Shown: one piece after another, positions 1 through 7,888 of the stretch
Layout of the letters: every line of letters begins with the position of its first letter
Position numbering within the stretch: position 1 is the stretch's first letter
NCBI GenBank assembly: GCA_964527565.1
Contig: CAZGOY010000027.1
Span: 1 to 42,653 of the forward strand
Source: JAGXQV01 sp964527565
GTDB taxonomy: Bacteria; Pseudomonadota; Gammaproteobacteria; Burkholderiales; Sulfuricellaceae
Length of the DNA: 42,653 bases
Direction of reading: 5' to 3'
Program-made: the position numbers and the translations under genes
The notes under the pieces: generated by a model
The model's database searches: none
The model's input: only the letters and a program-made list of their open reading frames with translations
Told to the model about the DNA's origin: nothing

Positions 1-597
1 GATCGTATCTGGCAACGCCACGAACTGGCAAGGAAACTGCAAGCAAAGTTGGTGCGGTATGCTGACGACTTTGTCGTGCTATGCCGGAAAGACGTAGCCA
101 CGCCGCTACACATCATCAGGGAAATACTGGGAAAGCTGGAATTGGAACTCAATGAAAGCAAGACAAAGATCGTCGACGCCAACAAGGAAGGGTTTCGCTT
201 TCTGGGATTTGAGCTGAAGATGAATGTCGGATCAAAGGGTGTGCCTTACCCGCACATCAAGCCGGCAGAAAAAGCGGTAGAGAAGGTAAAGGCCCGCATC
301 AATGAGATAACCGCGAGGAGCCAGACATGGAGACCGATGGACGAAGTGGTGCGCGATATGAATCGAACGCTACGCGGCTGGTCAGGGTATTTCCATTTCA
401 GGAATTCATCGGCGGTATTTCAGAAGGTGAAACGTCATGCTGAAGAGCGGCTGAGAATCCATCTACGCAAACGGCACAAGGTCGGGAATTGGAAATCAGC
501 AATGATTCAATTTCCGAAGCGGGTGCTGTATGAGAAACATGGTCTCTACAAATTACCAACGGTGGCTGGCTGGAAGATGGCGCATGCCTCGACGTGA
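1..597 (+). CDS. ltrA: Group II intron reverse transcriptase/maturase, C-terminal part (5' end outside window)
   Basis: The frame is open from base 1. It contains the RT catalytic box YADDFVVL (YADD at 58-69), followed by the RT thumb region and a GIIM maturase domain (region around RTLRGWSGYF and the conserved tail KLPTVAGWKM). Group II intron RTs copy the intron RNA at the target site and their maturase domain helps splicing. No HNH endonuclease domain follows; the protein stops at 597 soon after the maturase domain, as in endonuclease-lacking intron lineages. The intron RNA domains V and VI follow directly, which fixes the identity. Only the C-terminal ~198 codons are visible, so completeness of the full protein cannot be judged. 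Start is outside the window. Confidence 0.93.
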   Translation, partial: DRIWQRHELARKLQAKLVRYADDFVVLCRKDVATPLHIIREILGKLELELNESKTKIVDANKEGFRFLGFELKMNVGSKGVPYPHIKPAEKAVEKVKARINEITARSQTWRPMDEVVRDMNRTLRGWSGYFHFRNSSAVFQKVKRHAEERLRIHLRKRHKVGNWKSAMIQFPKRVLYEKHGLYKLPTVAGWKMAHAST

Positions 598-606
598 AGA
601 ACATCG

Positions 607-642
607 GAAAGCCGTGTGCGGGAAACCCGCATGCACGGTTTG
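607..642 (+). ncRNA. Group II intron domain V (catalytic hairpin)
   Basis: The segment from 611 folds as a lower stem GCCGTG/CACGGT, a 2-nt TG bulge on the 3' side, an upper stem TGCGGG/CCCGCA and a short A-rich loop. That is the size and shape of group II intron domain V, the metal-binding catalytic hairpin. It lies just after the maturase stop codon, its normal place. Confidence 0.85.
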
Positions 643-682
643 ATGAGGGAGGGCAGGCGAGAGCCTGTTCTCTACTCTACCT

Positions 683-708
683 CAATGGCACAATCCAATG
701 GCACAATC
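683..708 (+). repeat. 13-bp perfect tandem duplication at the intron 3' junction
   Basis: The unit CAATGGCACAATC occurs twice back to back (683-695 and 696-708), followed by a partial ATGGCA. It begins two or three bases after the inferred intron end. Origin unknown; it could be a slippage product or a trace of intron insertion or retrohoming. The remaining stretch to 794 has an inverted GGCGGC/GCCGCC hairpin near 730-742 and no gene I recognise. Confidence 0.7.
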
Positions 709-794
709 ATGGCAGCTTTCGCTGTCGGCGGCTTCCGCCGCTAGCCCGGGACGGGGAAGTCCCTTTCATTCGTTGACGCGCAGCAGCCCTACGT

Positions 795-1463
795 ATGAGC
801 ACACCGCTAGCTCAAGCAGTTGCCACAAATGGCTATGCACTTATCCCTCGTCATCGCCCCGATTTGTCTACGGTCGAGGCAGTTTCGCTCTTGGGAACTC
901 CACTCACATTGACTGGCTTCTCGACGGTTCAGGAGTTACGACCACACCAGGCATCATCCGCCGCGCCAAATACATACAGCGGGAATTTCGGTGTAGGCGA
1001 ATTTCCCATGCACACCGATCTGGCCCATTGGGCCGTTCCGCCCCGCTATCTCGTGCTTCGCTGCATTCAAGGCGCTTCCGAAGTGGCGACGGGCGTTACA
1101 GATGGAAATATCCTCATCGAAAACTTCGGAAGCACACTATTGCGAAGAACCCTGGTTCAACCGAGAAGGCCGCTCAGCAATGGAAAACAGCTTCTGAGAC
1201 TCATGGATCGCTTTGACGATTTCGATGCGCCAGTGCTTAGATGGGACAGCATCTATCTTCGACCAGCAACTGCCGAGAGCGAAACGAGCTTCGTGCTGGT
1301 GTCTAAACACATCGCTTCGATGGCTAGAGATGATGTCGTCCTGTTGGCTCCTGGTGACACACTGGTGGTCGACAATTGGAGAATGATTCATCGCCGCTCC
1401 CCCGTACCGGCAACTGCGGCAAACAGGCACATTGATCGCGTTTACGTAGGGGCATTGCATTGA
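795..1463 (+). CDS. TauD/clavaminate-synthase-like Fe(II)/2-oxoglutarate oxygenase homologue
   Basis: A 222-residue protein. A His-x-Asp metal motif is seen at H73-T74-D75 (context FPMHTDLAHW), the distal metal-binding His is probably H199 in DNWRMIHRR, and an Arg-rich stretch R211-R215 resembles the 2-oxoglutarate-binding arginine of the TauD/CAS fold. The HTD...PP.YL.L.C arrangement after a GEFPMHTD turn is what this family shows. Substrate cannot be read from sequence; members hydroxylate amino acids, small acids or peptides. It is shorter than typical TauD (about 280). Its stop overlaps the TTG start of the next gene, so the two are probably co-translated. Base composition is visibly lower in GC than the core genes, suggesting horizontal acquisition. 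No good ribosome binding site precedes the ATG at 795. Confidence 0.6.
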   Translation: MSTPLAQAVATNGYALIPRHRPDLSTVEAVSLLGTPLTLTGFSTVQELRPHQASSAAPNTYSGNFGVGEFPMHTDLAHWAVPPRYLVLRCIQGASEVATGVTDGNILIENFGSTLLRRTLVQPRRPLSNGKQLLRLMDRFDDFDAPVLRWDSIYLRPATAESETSFVLVSKHIASMARDDVVLLAPGDTLVVDNWRMIHRRSPVPATAANRHIDRVYVGALH

Positions 1464-2410
1464 ATACGAAGAAGCAAGCTACCCAACAACAGCACTCTTG
1501 GTCGAAAGATGCACTGCTTTCCAAGGCACAGCGCTTTGCAGAGCAAATGCTCAGTCATCCCAAAGACGATTGGCGCTTCGCCTTGTGGTCTACCTTGATG
1601 CTTGAACTACTTGGGCGTGCTGCCTTGGCCCGAGTAAATCCGGCCTTATTAGCAGAAGCAAAAGACTGGAACAATCTTTACTTCAGCTTGGGCTTCACTC
1701 CAACCGCAACCAAGTTTGTCCCCAAATCGATTGATGTCTCCACCGTGTTCAGTCGGCTACAGGAGATTCTTCCTACATTTACGAAGGAGCTAGAAGGATT
1801 TGCGGTCCTTCACATGGCTAGACGAAATGAAGAACTTCACGCAGGTGGTACCCCGTTTGACAGCCTGAAGACCATCGCGTGGCTACCAGTCTACTACCAA
1901 GCATGCTCCGTTCTAATTGAGTCTCTCGGCGAAACTCTGGAACTACTTCTTGGCAAAGAGGAAGCAGCCTTAGCAGCAACCATTATCACGGCATTCAAGG
2001 ACGAGTCGGCCAAGGCGGTTCTGAAATCGATCGCGGCACACAAGACAGTCTGGGAGGGAAAGTCAGCTCCTGAGCGTACTAAGCTTTCGAATCAGGCTTC
2101 CACTTGGGCCACAAGACAATCCGGTCATAGAGTCCACTGCCCGGCGTGCGGCAATGATGCGCTCGTCACTGGCGCCGCTATTGCAGCCCCATTCCAGAAA
2201 ATCGAAGATGACCTGATGGTTGAGACTCAACAGTACCTCCCATCCAAATTTGAATGTGTCGCCTGTCAATTAAAGATTGCGGGTCTTTCTCAACTCACTG
2301 CCTGCCGCCTAGGAGACACATATACGGCGACCTTTACATATGACCTCGCCGATTACTACGCACCAAACGATGATTACGCCGGTTATGAAGATGACAACAA
2401 CGAGCCATAG
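1460..2410 (+). CDS. HEPN-like helical protein with C-terminal zinc ribbon (uncharacterised)
   Basis: A 316-residue protein starting with TTG at 1460; the start overlaps the preceding stop (TTGA), indicating translational coupling. Residues 1-210 look wholly helical. RNEELH (R122-H127) matches the R-N-x(3)-H form of the HEPN ribonuclease RX4-6H motif. Residues 227-269 hold a CPAC...CVAC pair of knuckles consistent with a zinc ribbon. An acidic tail (DDYAGYEDDNNEP) closes it. I do not recognise a named family. By analogy with HEPN proteins it may be an RNase of a defence or toxin system, with the dioxygenase-like partner as modifier or neutraliser; that is inference. Moderate GC and the neighbouring intron and IS remains fit an accessory island. 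Confidence 0.5.
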   Translation: MNTKKQATQQQHSWSKDALLSKAQRFAEQMLSHPKDDWRFALWSTLMLELLGRAALARVNPALLAEAKDWNNLYFSLGFTPTATKFVPKSIDVSTVFSRLQEILPTFTKELEGFAVLHMARRNEELHAGGTPFDSLKTIAWLPVYYQACSVLIESLGETLELLLGKEEAALAATIITAFKDESAKAVLKSIAAHKTVWEGKSAPERTKLSNQASTWATRQSGHRVHCPACGNDALVTGAAIAAPFQKIEDDLMVETQQYLPSKFECVACQLKIAGLSQLTACRLGDTYTATFTYDLADYYAPNDDYAGYEDDNNEP

Positions 2411-2502
2411 CGGGCAGCGCGCTAACGATTCAAGGTTGACGCTGTAGAAAGACCCCCAAAACCCGCCCTCGCGCAGGCATAATCCCCACAACGGAAACTA
2501 CT

Positions 2503-2508
2503 CAAGGA
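2503..2508 (+). promoter_or_regulatory. Strong ribosome binding site of the transposase stub
   Basis: AAGGAG lies 8 bases before the ATG at 2517, so the truncated transposase reading frame retains its own translation start. Confidence 0.5.
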
Positions 2509-2516
2509 GAACCTGC

Positions 2517-2684
2517 ATGCCGCGCTACAAACCCGTCCACAAGGGCCTGAAGCTGTTGCCGGTGGATTTCGACAAGCAAGTTCTACCCGGCAGTTTCGAG
2601 CACGCCCTGAGCCACCTCGTCGACAACGAACTCAACCTCGACGGATTCCGCCCTATGCTTTTTGCTCCATACTTCCCCCGCTGA
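2517..2684 (+). pseudogene. Truncated IS1182-like transposase N-terminus
   Basis: Fifty-five codons starting MPRYKPVHKGLKLLPVDF, with the pattern of an N-terminus of DDE transposases of the IS1182-like group (xRYKP...L.PGSFEHALxHLVDxELDL). Similarity ends around residue 45; the rest (PMLFAPYFPR) is junction sequence and then a stop. The DDE catalytic core is missing, so this is an IS remnant. It sits between the HEPN-like gene and an orphan antitoxin. The family call rests on memory of the N-terminal signature. Confidence 0.55.
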
Positions 2685-2699
2685 CTCAGGACAACCGAC

Positions 2700-2873
2700 A
2701 TGGAACCCCCAAAAATCGCAAAACCGGACGCCTACCGTGTGTGGTTCGACGAGGAAGTGAAACTGGGCCTGGATGACCTTGAGGCCGGGCGCGTGGTTCC
2801 CGATGCCATCGTTCGTGAAAACATCCTGAAATTCCGCCTGAATCGCCTCCGTGACCGTATAGAAGCCGCTTAG
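2700..2873 (+). CDS. Small antitoxin-like protein (ParD/RelB-type addiction module)
   Basis: A 57-residue ORF from ATG 2700. The segment GLDDLEAGRVVPDAIVRENI has the helix plus 'EAGRVVP' turn seen in many short type II antitoxins. It would neutralise a RelE/ParE toxin by binding and repress its own promoter. Directly downstream, in another frame and overlapping its stop, is the N-terminus of a ParE-like toxin that is broken (2863-2940). The antitoxin is therefore probably orphaned. No clear Shine-Dalgarno is seen. Confidence 0.5.
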   Translation: MEPPKIAKPDAYRVWFDEEVKLGLDDLEAGRVVPDAIVRENILKFRLNRLRDRIEAA

Positions 2874-2940
2874 CGTCGAATGGTCAAAGCGCGCCGAGCA
2901 CGACTTTGCGCAGCGCGAATATTTCAACAGCAGGAAATAG
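2863..2940 (+). pseudogene. ParE/RelE toxin N-terminal remnant
   Basis: The frame reads KPLSVEWSKRAEHDFAQREY and then reaches a stop at 2938-2940. 'VEWSKRAEHDF' is a typical first strand and helix of ParE toxins. There is no start codon in frame (TAG precedes at 2860) and only about 25 residues remain, so the toxin is inactive. It overlaps the end of the antitoxin ORF, the usual antitoxin-toxin order. Confidence 0.5.
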
Positions 2941-2959
2941 GCGCCCACGTACCAACTCC

Positions 2960-3066
2960 GTGGGAGCGGACTCTTGTGCCCAAGCCGACAGGCTGTCGGG
3001 TATGGCCGCGAGATTTTGACTTTTTGCCTGCTGAACGAAGAAACTCGGGGGCAAGCCCCCTCCCAC
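2960..3066. repeat. REP/BIME-like pair of inverted repeats
   Basis: At 2960 the top strand reads GTGGGAGCGGACTC, and at 3045-3066 the complement carries GTGGGAGGGGGCTTGCCCCC. Both begin with the GTGGGAG head of repetitive extragenic palindromes, in opposite orientation, as in a BIME. A third head, GTGGGAGCGG, ends the window at 42644-42653. Nothing else coding is seen between 2941 and 3167. Confidence 0.6.
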
Positions 3067-3167
3067 CAGCAAAGTCGCATTTTCATGAAACGTTCGGGGT
3101 AGACGCATCAAGCCAAACATCCATGCTCTTCGGCTCTTCGTGCTACCGCGCAACAAAACCGGCGCAA

Positions 3168-3197
3168 TTGACCGGCAGCCGTCACTTCGGCTATTTT
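3168..3197 (+). promoter_or_regulatory. Possible sigma-70 promoter of xseB-ispA-dxs
   Basis: TTGACC (3168-3173), an 18-base spacer and TATTTT (3192-3197) stand upstream of the xseB start at 3221. Predicted by eye only. Confidence 0.4.
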
Positions 3198-3220
3198 ATC
3201 GGTTTTATCGAGTGCGGCAG

Positions 3221-3469
3221 ATGAGCAAGGCAGCAAAAAATCCAACGTTCGAAAGCGCGCTCACCGAACTGGAACAGATCGTCGCCGCCATGGAATCCGG
3301 CCAGCAACCACTGGAACAGTTGCTGTCTTCCTACCGGCGCGGCGCCGAGTTGCTCCAGTTCTGCCAGGGTGCGCTGCAAAATGCGCAGCAACAGGTGCGC
3401 ATACTGGAAGGCGGCGTTCTGAAAGACGCCATCCTGAATACCCCCGGCACAGACAATGACGACAACTGA
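3221..3469 (+). CDS. xseB: Exodeoxyribonuclease VII small subunit
   Basis: An 82-residue protein, family-typical length, beginning MSKAAKNPTFESALTELEQI with the XseB signature FE.AL.ELE.IV..ME.G..PLE..L..Y.RG. Together with XseA it forms exonuclease VII, which degrades single-stranded DNA; XseB forms coiled-coil stalks on XseA. The ATG at 3221 matches the family N-terminus. It overlaps ispA by 14 bases, the classical xseB-ispA-dxs operon arrangement. xseA is not in the window. Confidence 0.93.
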   Translation: MSKAAKNPTFESALTELEQIVAAMESGQQPLEQLLSSYRRGAELLQFCQGALQNAQQQVRILEGGVLKDAILNTPGTDNDDN

Positions 3470-4352
3470 CTTCCCGGCCTGGTCGAGCGCCCGGCAAACA
3501 CGCATGGAAACCGTGCTGGCAGCCGCGCTGCCGCCAGCGGAAATCGCCCCGCAACGCCTGCACCAGGCGATGCGCTATGCCGTGCTGGGCGGCGGCAAGC
3601 GGGTGCGTCCGCTGCTGGCTTTCGCCGCCGCCGAAATCACCCAGGCGGCAGCGGCGCGCGTGGAAATCGCCGCCGCCGCCGTCGAATTGATCCATGCTTA
3701 CTCGCTGGTGCATGACGACTTGCCGTGCATGGACGACGATACCTTGCGGCGCGGCAAGCCGACCTGTCACGTCGAATACGACGAGGCCACCGCGCTGCTG
3801 GTGGGCGATGCCCTGCAAACCCTGGCTTTCCAGTTGCTGGCGCACCACGAGCTGGCGGACGCCCCGGCCATGCAACTGGAAATGGTGAAAACCCTGGCAC
3901 AGGCTTCCGGTTCGCGCGGCATGGCGGGCGGACAGGCCATCGACCTCGACAGTGTCGGCAAGGCGCTCTCGGTGCCGGAACTGGAATTCATGCACATCCA
4001 CAAGACCGGCGCCCTGATTCGCGCCGCCGTGCGCCTGGGCGCCCTGTGCGGCCAGCCGCTGACGACTGGCGAATCCGCCGCGTTGGAGCATTACGCCAAA
4101 TGTGTCGGCCTGGCTTTCCAGGTAGTGGATGACATTCTCGACGCGGAAAGCTCCAGCGCCACGCTGGGAAAAACCGTCGGCAAGGACGCCGAACACAACA
4201 AACCGACTTACGTTACCCTGCTGGGCGTGGCAACGGCACGCGATTTCGCCGCCGAATTGCACGAAGACGCCCTCCGCGCGCTGGATTGCTTCGACGGCCG
4301 GGCGGCACGCCTGCAACAGCTTGCCGATTTCATCGTCAAGCGGCAATTCTGA
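3456..4352 (+). CDS. ispA: (2E,6E)-Farnesyl diphosphate synthase
   Basis: A 298-residue short-chain trans-prenyltransferase. It adds isopentenyl diphosphate to DMAPP/GPP to make farnesyl diphosphate for ubiquinone and undecaprenyl-P. Seen: GGGKRVRPLL near residue 45, the first aspartate-rich motif DDLPCMDDD (D87-D95) and the second DDILD (D225-D229), plus KTGALI. The start ATG at 3456 overlaps the end of xseB, and dxs follows after 7 bases, so the supply of isoprenoid precursors and their condensation are co-transcribed. A Met at residue 17 is an alternative start. Confidence 0.95.
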   Translation: MTTTDFPAWSSARQTRMETVLAAALPPAEIAPQRLHQAMRYAVLGGGKRVRPLLAFAAAEITQAAAARVEIAAAAVELIHAYSLVHDDLPCMDDDTLRRGKPTCHVEYDEATALLVGDALQTLAFQLLAHHELADAPAMQLEMVKTLAQASGSRGMAGGQAIDLDSVGKALSVPELEFMHIHKTGALIRAAVRLGALCGQPLTTGESAALEHYAKCVGLAFQVVDDILDAESSSATLGKTVGKDAEHNKPTYVTLLGVATARDFAAELHEDALRALDCFDGRAARLQQLADFIVKRQF

Positions 4353-4359
4353 GGCGCGC

Positions 4360-6207
4360 ATGACTCCCTTGCTCGACACCCTCGACGACCCCGCGCAGCT
4401 CCGTGCGCTGGAGCGCAAGAAACTGCCGCAACTGGCCGAGGAACTGCGCGCCTTCCTGATTGACAGCGTCAGCCGCACCGGCGGCCATCTGGCCTCCAAC
4501 CTGGGGGCGGTGGAATTGACCATCGCCCTGCACACCGTCTTCAACACGCCGTTTGACCGGCTAGTGTGGGATGTCGGCCACCAGACCTACCCGCACAAGA
4601 TACTCACCGGGCGCCGCGCCGCGATGAGCAACTTGCGCCAGCACGGCGGCATCGCCGGCTTTCCCAAGCGGGCGGAGAGCGAATACGATGCCTTCGGCGC
4701 CGGACACTCCAGCACCTCGATCAGCGCGGCGCTGGGCATGGCGGTGGCGGCGAAACGCGAGGGCCGGGACCGGCGTTGCGTGGCCATCATCGGCGACGGC
4801 GCAATGACCGGCGGCATGGCCTTCGAGGCGCTCAATAACGCCGGCGCCATGGACAGCGACCTGCTGGTGGTGCTCAACGACAACGACATGTCGATTTCCG
4901 CCAACGTCGGCGCGCTCAACAACTACCTCGCCAAGCTCATGTCCGGCGGTTTTTATGCCGCCGCGCGGCGCACCAGCGAAAAGGTGCTGGGCAGCGTGGC
5001 CCCGCCGATCTGGGAGTTGGCCAAGCGTGCCGAAGAGCACATGAAGGGCATGGTGATTCCCGGCACTTTGTTCGAGGAATTCGGTTTCAACTACATCGGC
5101 CCCATCGACGGCCACGACCTCGACGTGCTGATTGCCACGCTCACCAACATCCGCAAGCTGAAAGGTCCGCAACTGCTGCACGTGGTCACGCAGAAGGGCA
5201 AGGGCTACAAGCTGGCCGAGGACGACCCCTGCCGCTATCACGGAGTGGCGAAGTTCGATCCAGACGTCGGCGTCAAGGAAAACACCGGCGGCAAGCTCAC
5301 CTACACCCAGGTCTTCGGCGACTGGCTGTGCGACATGGCGGCGCTGGACGAACGCCTGGTGGCGATTACCCCGGCGATGTGCGAAGGCTCCGGCATGGTG
5401 CGTTTTTCGCAGGAATATCCGCAACGCTATTTCGACGTCGGCATTGCCGAGCAGCACGCGCTCACTTTTGCGGCGGGACTCGCCTGCGAAGGCTTGAAGC
5501 CGGTGGTGGCGATTTATTCGACCTTCCTGCAACGCGCCTACGACCAGGTCATCCACGACATCGCCCTGCAAGGCCTGCCGGTGGTGCTGGCCATCGACCG
5601 CGCCGGCCTGGTCGGCGCGGACGGGCCGACCCATGCCGGCAGTTTCGACATTTCCTTCCTGCGCTGCGTGCCGAATCTCACCCTCATGACGCCCAGCGAC
5701 GAAAACGAATGCCGCCGGATGCTCTATACCGCGTTCATGCTGGATGGCCCCAGCGCGGTGCGCTACCCGCGCGGCGGCGGCCCCGGCACCCTCCCCACCG
5801 GGGACATGCAGGCCCTGCCGCTGGGCAAGGGCGAAGTGCGCCGCCAAGGCCGCAAAATCGCCCTGCTCGCTTTCGGCACCCTGCTGGCCGCCACCCTTGA
5901 GGCGGGCGAGGCACTCGATGCCACGGTGGTCAACATGCGCTTCGTCAAGCCGCTGGACGAGGCACTGCTGGCCCAACTGGCGCAGGAACACGAACTGCTG
6001 GTGACGGTGGAAGAAAATGTCGTGGCGGGGGGCGCCGGCAGCGCGGTTGCGGAAAGCCTGACACGCCAGGGCATATCCCTGCCCCTGCTGCACCTTGGCC
6101 TGCCCGACAGTTTCGTCGAACATGGCGACCCAGCAGGGCTGTTGTCCCAATGCGGGCTCGATGCACCCGGCATCGAGCGTGCGGTACGCACCCGCTTAGC
6201 CGAGTAA
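4360..6207 (+). CDS. dxs: 1-deoxy-D-xylulose-5-phosphate synthase
   Basis: A 615-residue thiamine diphosphate enzyme condensing pyruvate and glyceraldehyde-3-phosphate, the first step of the MEP isoprenoid pathway. Seen: WDVGHQTYPHKILTGR near 70, the ThDP motif GDGAMTGG (G145...), NDNDMSIS, the transketolase-type GIAEQHA with the catalytic Glu, and a C-terminal transketolase domain. The ATG at 4360, 7 bases after ispA, gives the standard N-terminus; the in-frame open region upstream lies inside ispA and is not coding for Dxs. Third gene of the xseB-ispA-dxs operon. Confidence 0.97.
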   Translation: MTPLLDTLDDPAQLRALERKKLPQLAEELRAFLIDSVSRTGGHLASNLGAVELTIALHTVFNTPFDRLVWDVGHQTYPHKILTGRRAAMSNLRQHGGIAGFPKRAESEYDAFGAGHSSTSISAALGMAVAAKREGRDRRCVAIIGDGAMTGGMAFEALNNAGAMDSDLLVVLNDNDMSISANVGALNNYLAKLMSGGFYAAARRTSEKVLGSVAPPIWELAKRAEEHMKGMVIPGTLFEEFGFNYIGPIDGHDLDVLIATLTNIRKLKGPQLLHVVTQKGKGYKLAEDDPCRYHGVAKFDPDVGVKENTGGKLTYTQVFGDWLCDMAALDERLVAITPAMCEGSGMVRFSQEYPQRYFDVGIAEQHALTFAAGLACEGLKPVVAIYSTFLQRAYDQVIHDIALQGLPVVLAIDRAGLVGADGPTHAGSFDISFLRCVPNLTLMTPSDENECRRMLYTAFMLDGPSAVRYPRGGGPGTLPTGDMQALPLGKGEVRRQGRKIALLAFGTLLAATLEAGEALDATVVNMRFVKPLDEALLAQLAQEHELLVTVEENVVAGGAGSAVAESLTRQGISLPLLHLGLPDSFVEHGDPAGLLSQCGLDAPGIERAVRTRLAE

Positions 6208-6265
6208 TTCACTCGGGAATCAAATTCTGTTAAACTTGGTCTAAACTTCTGTTCAAGGACTTGTC

Positions 6266-7096
6266 ATGAGCCACTGCGAAACGCCCTGCAACCCCGATGC
6301 GCCAGCCTGCGACACCATCGCGGACGTGCAGAATTTCGCCGATACGCGCCAGATCGCCATCGACAAGGTCGGCATCAAGTCCATCCGCCATCCGGTCAAG
6401 GTGGGCGACAAGAACATGGGCGTCCAGCACACCATCGCCTGGTTCAACATGTACGTGTATCTGCCGCACAATTTCAAAGGCACCCACATGTCGCGCTTCG
6501 TGGAAATCCTCAACAGCTACGAGCGCGAAATCTCGGTGGAATCCTTCGAATCCATGCTGCGCGACATGGTTAAACGCCTGGAGGCGGAATCCGGCCATGT
6601 CGAAATGAGCTTCCCCTATTTCATCAATAAGGCAGCACCGGTATCCGGCGTGCAAAGCCTGCTCGACTACGACGTCACCTTCATCGGCGAAATCGACCGG
6701 GGAGAGTACCGCTTCACCATGAAAGTGGTGGTACCGGTTACCAGCCTGTGCCCCTGCTCGAAGAAAATTTCCGACTACGGCGCGCACAACCAGCGTTCGC
6801 ACGTCACTGTGACCGCGCGCACCCGCGAAATGGTGTGGATCGAGGAAGTGGTGCGCATCGTCGAGGAGCAGGCTTCCTGCGAACTGTTCGGCCTGCTGAA
6901 GCGTCCTGACGAGAAGCATGTCACCGAGCGCGCCTACGACAACCCGAAATTCGTGGAAGACATGGTGCGCGACGTGGCCGCCGCATTGAACCGCGACGCG
7001 CGCTTCGAGGCCTACACGGTGGAAGCGGAGAATTTCGAATCCATCCACAACCATTCCGCCTACGCGCTCATCGAGCGCGACAAGTCGAAAGAGTGA
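6266..7096 (+). CDS. folE2: GTP cyclohydrolase FolE2 (type IB)
   Basis: A 276-residue protein of the GCYH-IB family, converting GTP to 7,8-dihydroneopterin triphosphate for folate and queuosine. Seen: DVQNFADTRQIAIDKVGIKSIRHP near the N-terminus and the metal-binding PVTSLCPCSK (C162, C164), with HNQRSHV after it. It starts at the ATG 6266 with AAGGA 9 bases upstream. FolE2 is often zinc-independent or used under zinc limitation; no Zur site was recognised. The 58-bp gap after dxs contains an AAACTTGGTCTAAACTT near-repeat that could be part of a promoter. Confidence 0.95.
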   Translation: MSHCETPCNPDAPACDTIADVQNFADTRQIAIDKVGIKSIRHPVKVGDKNMGVQHTIAWFNMYVYLPHNFKGTHMSRFVEILNSYEREISVESFESMLRDMVKRLEAESGHVEMSFPYFINKAAPVSGVQSLLDYDVTFIGEIDRGEYRFTMKVVVPVTSLCPCSKKISDYGAHNQRSHVTVTARTREMVWIEEVVRIVEEQASCELFGLLKRPDEKHVTERAYDNPKFVEDMVRDVAAALNRDARFEAYTVEAENFESIHNHSAYALIERDKSKE

Positions 7097-7216
7097 TTGC
7101 ACCGCTTCCTTCAGAGCATGCGGTTGCCGAGCTTCAGGCCGGAATCCGCCGGCAGCTAAATTTTTTCCTGGAAACGCCGATAACCGGCAACAGGCTTACT
7201 GGATTGGAGACTAAAA

Positions 7217-7849
7217 ATGAATCGTGAAAATCGTGGCCCGAAGCGGGCGGCATGGGTAAGCTGGGTGGTATGCGGCTTGGCGGCGATGTGGCTTGCCCCG
7301 CAAGCCATTGCGGCGGCCTATTCCTACAAGATCACCACGGCGGTCACCATGCCCAAGGGATCTGCCGGCGAGAAGCTTGCCACCTCGCAGCCCTCCAATA
7401 CGAAGTTGACGCCCTGCACCGCAGGGAAGCTTGATGCGATCACCTTCACGGTGACATACGATGCGGGCAAGCTGGTGGCGGACCTCAAGGATGTTTACGT
7501 GTTGTTGCGCGCGCCCACAGGCTCATTCATCACGATAAAGAGAAGCACCTTGGGCACCGGGCCTGTGCTGTCCGCCCGTGCCGATGCAGCGGCATTGACC
7601 GCCGCAGCGGCAACCGACATCTACATCACGGTGGCTGAAAACCTGGGCTCCGGCTCGGTAACCGAAACCCTGCTCGGCGGCTACGTCACGGTTGATGGCG
7701 TACCCACGGGCACCTGGCAACTGGTCGGCATCATCGCCGACAGCGCGACGGTCAATTTTGACGATCCCACCACTTGGTCGGCATGGGATGTGGCTACCTT
7801 CGTGCTATCCCAGCCGTGGACCGGTACGGCAACGCCCAACTGCTCCTGA
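7217..7849 (+). CDS. Secreted protein of unknown function
   Basis: A 210-residue protein with an N-terminal signal: basic MNRENRGPKR, hydrophobic AAWVSWVVCGLAAMWLA, and a likely cleavage after AIAA. The mature part is rich in Thr, Val, Ala and small residues with alternating beta-like stretches and only two cysteines (TPCTAG, and NCS at the end), possibly one disulfide. GGAGA lies about 8 bases before ATG 7217. No family recognised; extracytoplasmic location is inferred from the signal. It stands alone, convergent with ubiB. Confidence 0.75.
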   Translation: MNRENRGPKRAAWVSWVVCGLAAMWLAPQAIAAAYSYKITTAVTMPKGSAGEKLATSQPSNTKLTPCTAGKLDAITFTVTYDAGKLVADLKDVYVLLRAPTGSFITIKRSTLGTGPVLSARADAAALTAAAATDIYITVAENLGSGSVTETLLGGYVTVDGVPTGTWQLVGIIADSATVNFDDPTTWSAWDVATFVLSQPWTGTATPNCS

Positions 7850-7866
7850 CGGGTAAGCGAATCCAC

Positions 7867-7888
7867 ACACGCCGGAATCCCGGCGTGT
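7867..7888. terminator. Hairpin between convergent genes
   Basis: ACACGCCGG / CCGGCGTGT, 9-bp perfect stem with an AATC loop, between the secreted-protein gene and the convergent ubiB stop (it touches the ubiB stop codon). No U-run on either side, so termination is only possible, not shown. Confidence 0.4.

Larger units (their letters stand above)
1..680 (+). mobile_element. Group II intron, 3' part
   Basis: Maturase C-terminus (to 597), domain V (607-642) and a domain VI-like hairpin (about 643-670, GGCAGGC/GCCTGTT arms) are followed by CTACTCTAC ending near 680. Group II introns usually end in a similar pyrimidine-rich AY, so the 3' splice junction is placed at about 680. The 5' part is outside the window. 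What the intron interrupts is not recognisable downstream. Confidence 0.8.

Noticed and set aside
4561..6150. Long open frame on the minus strand opposite dxs
   Set aside because: Antisense to a clear Dxs; composition is His/Gly/Arg-rich shadow translation caused by high GC, with no domain.
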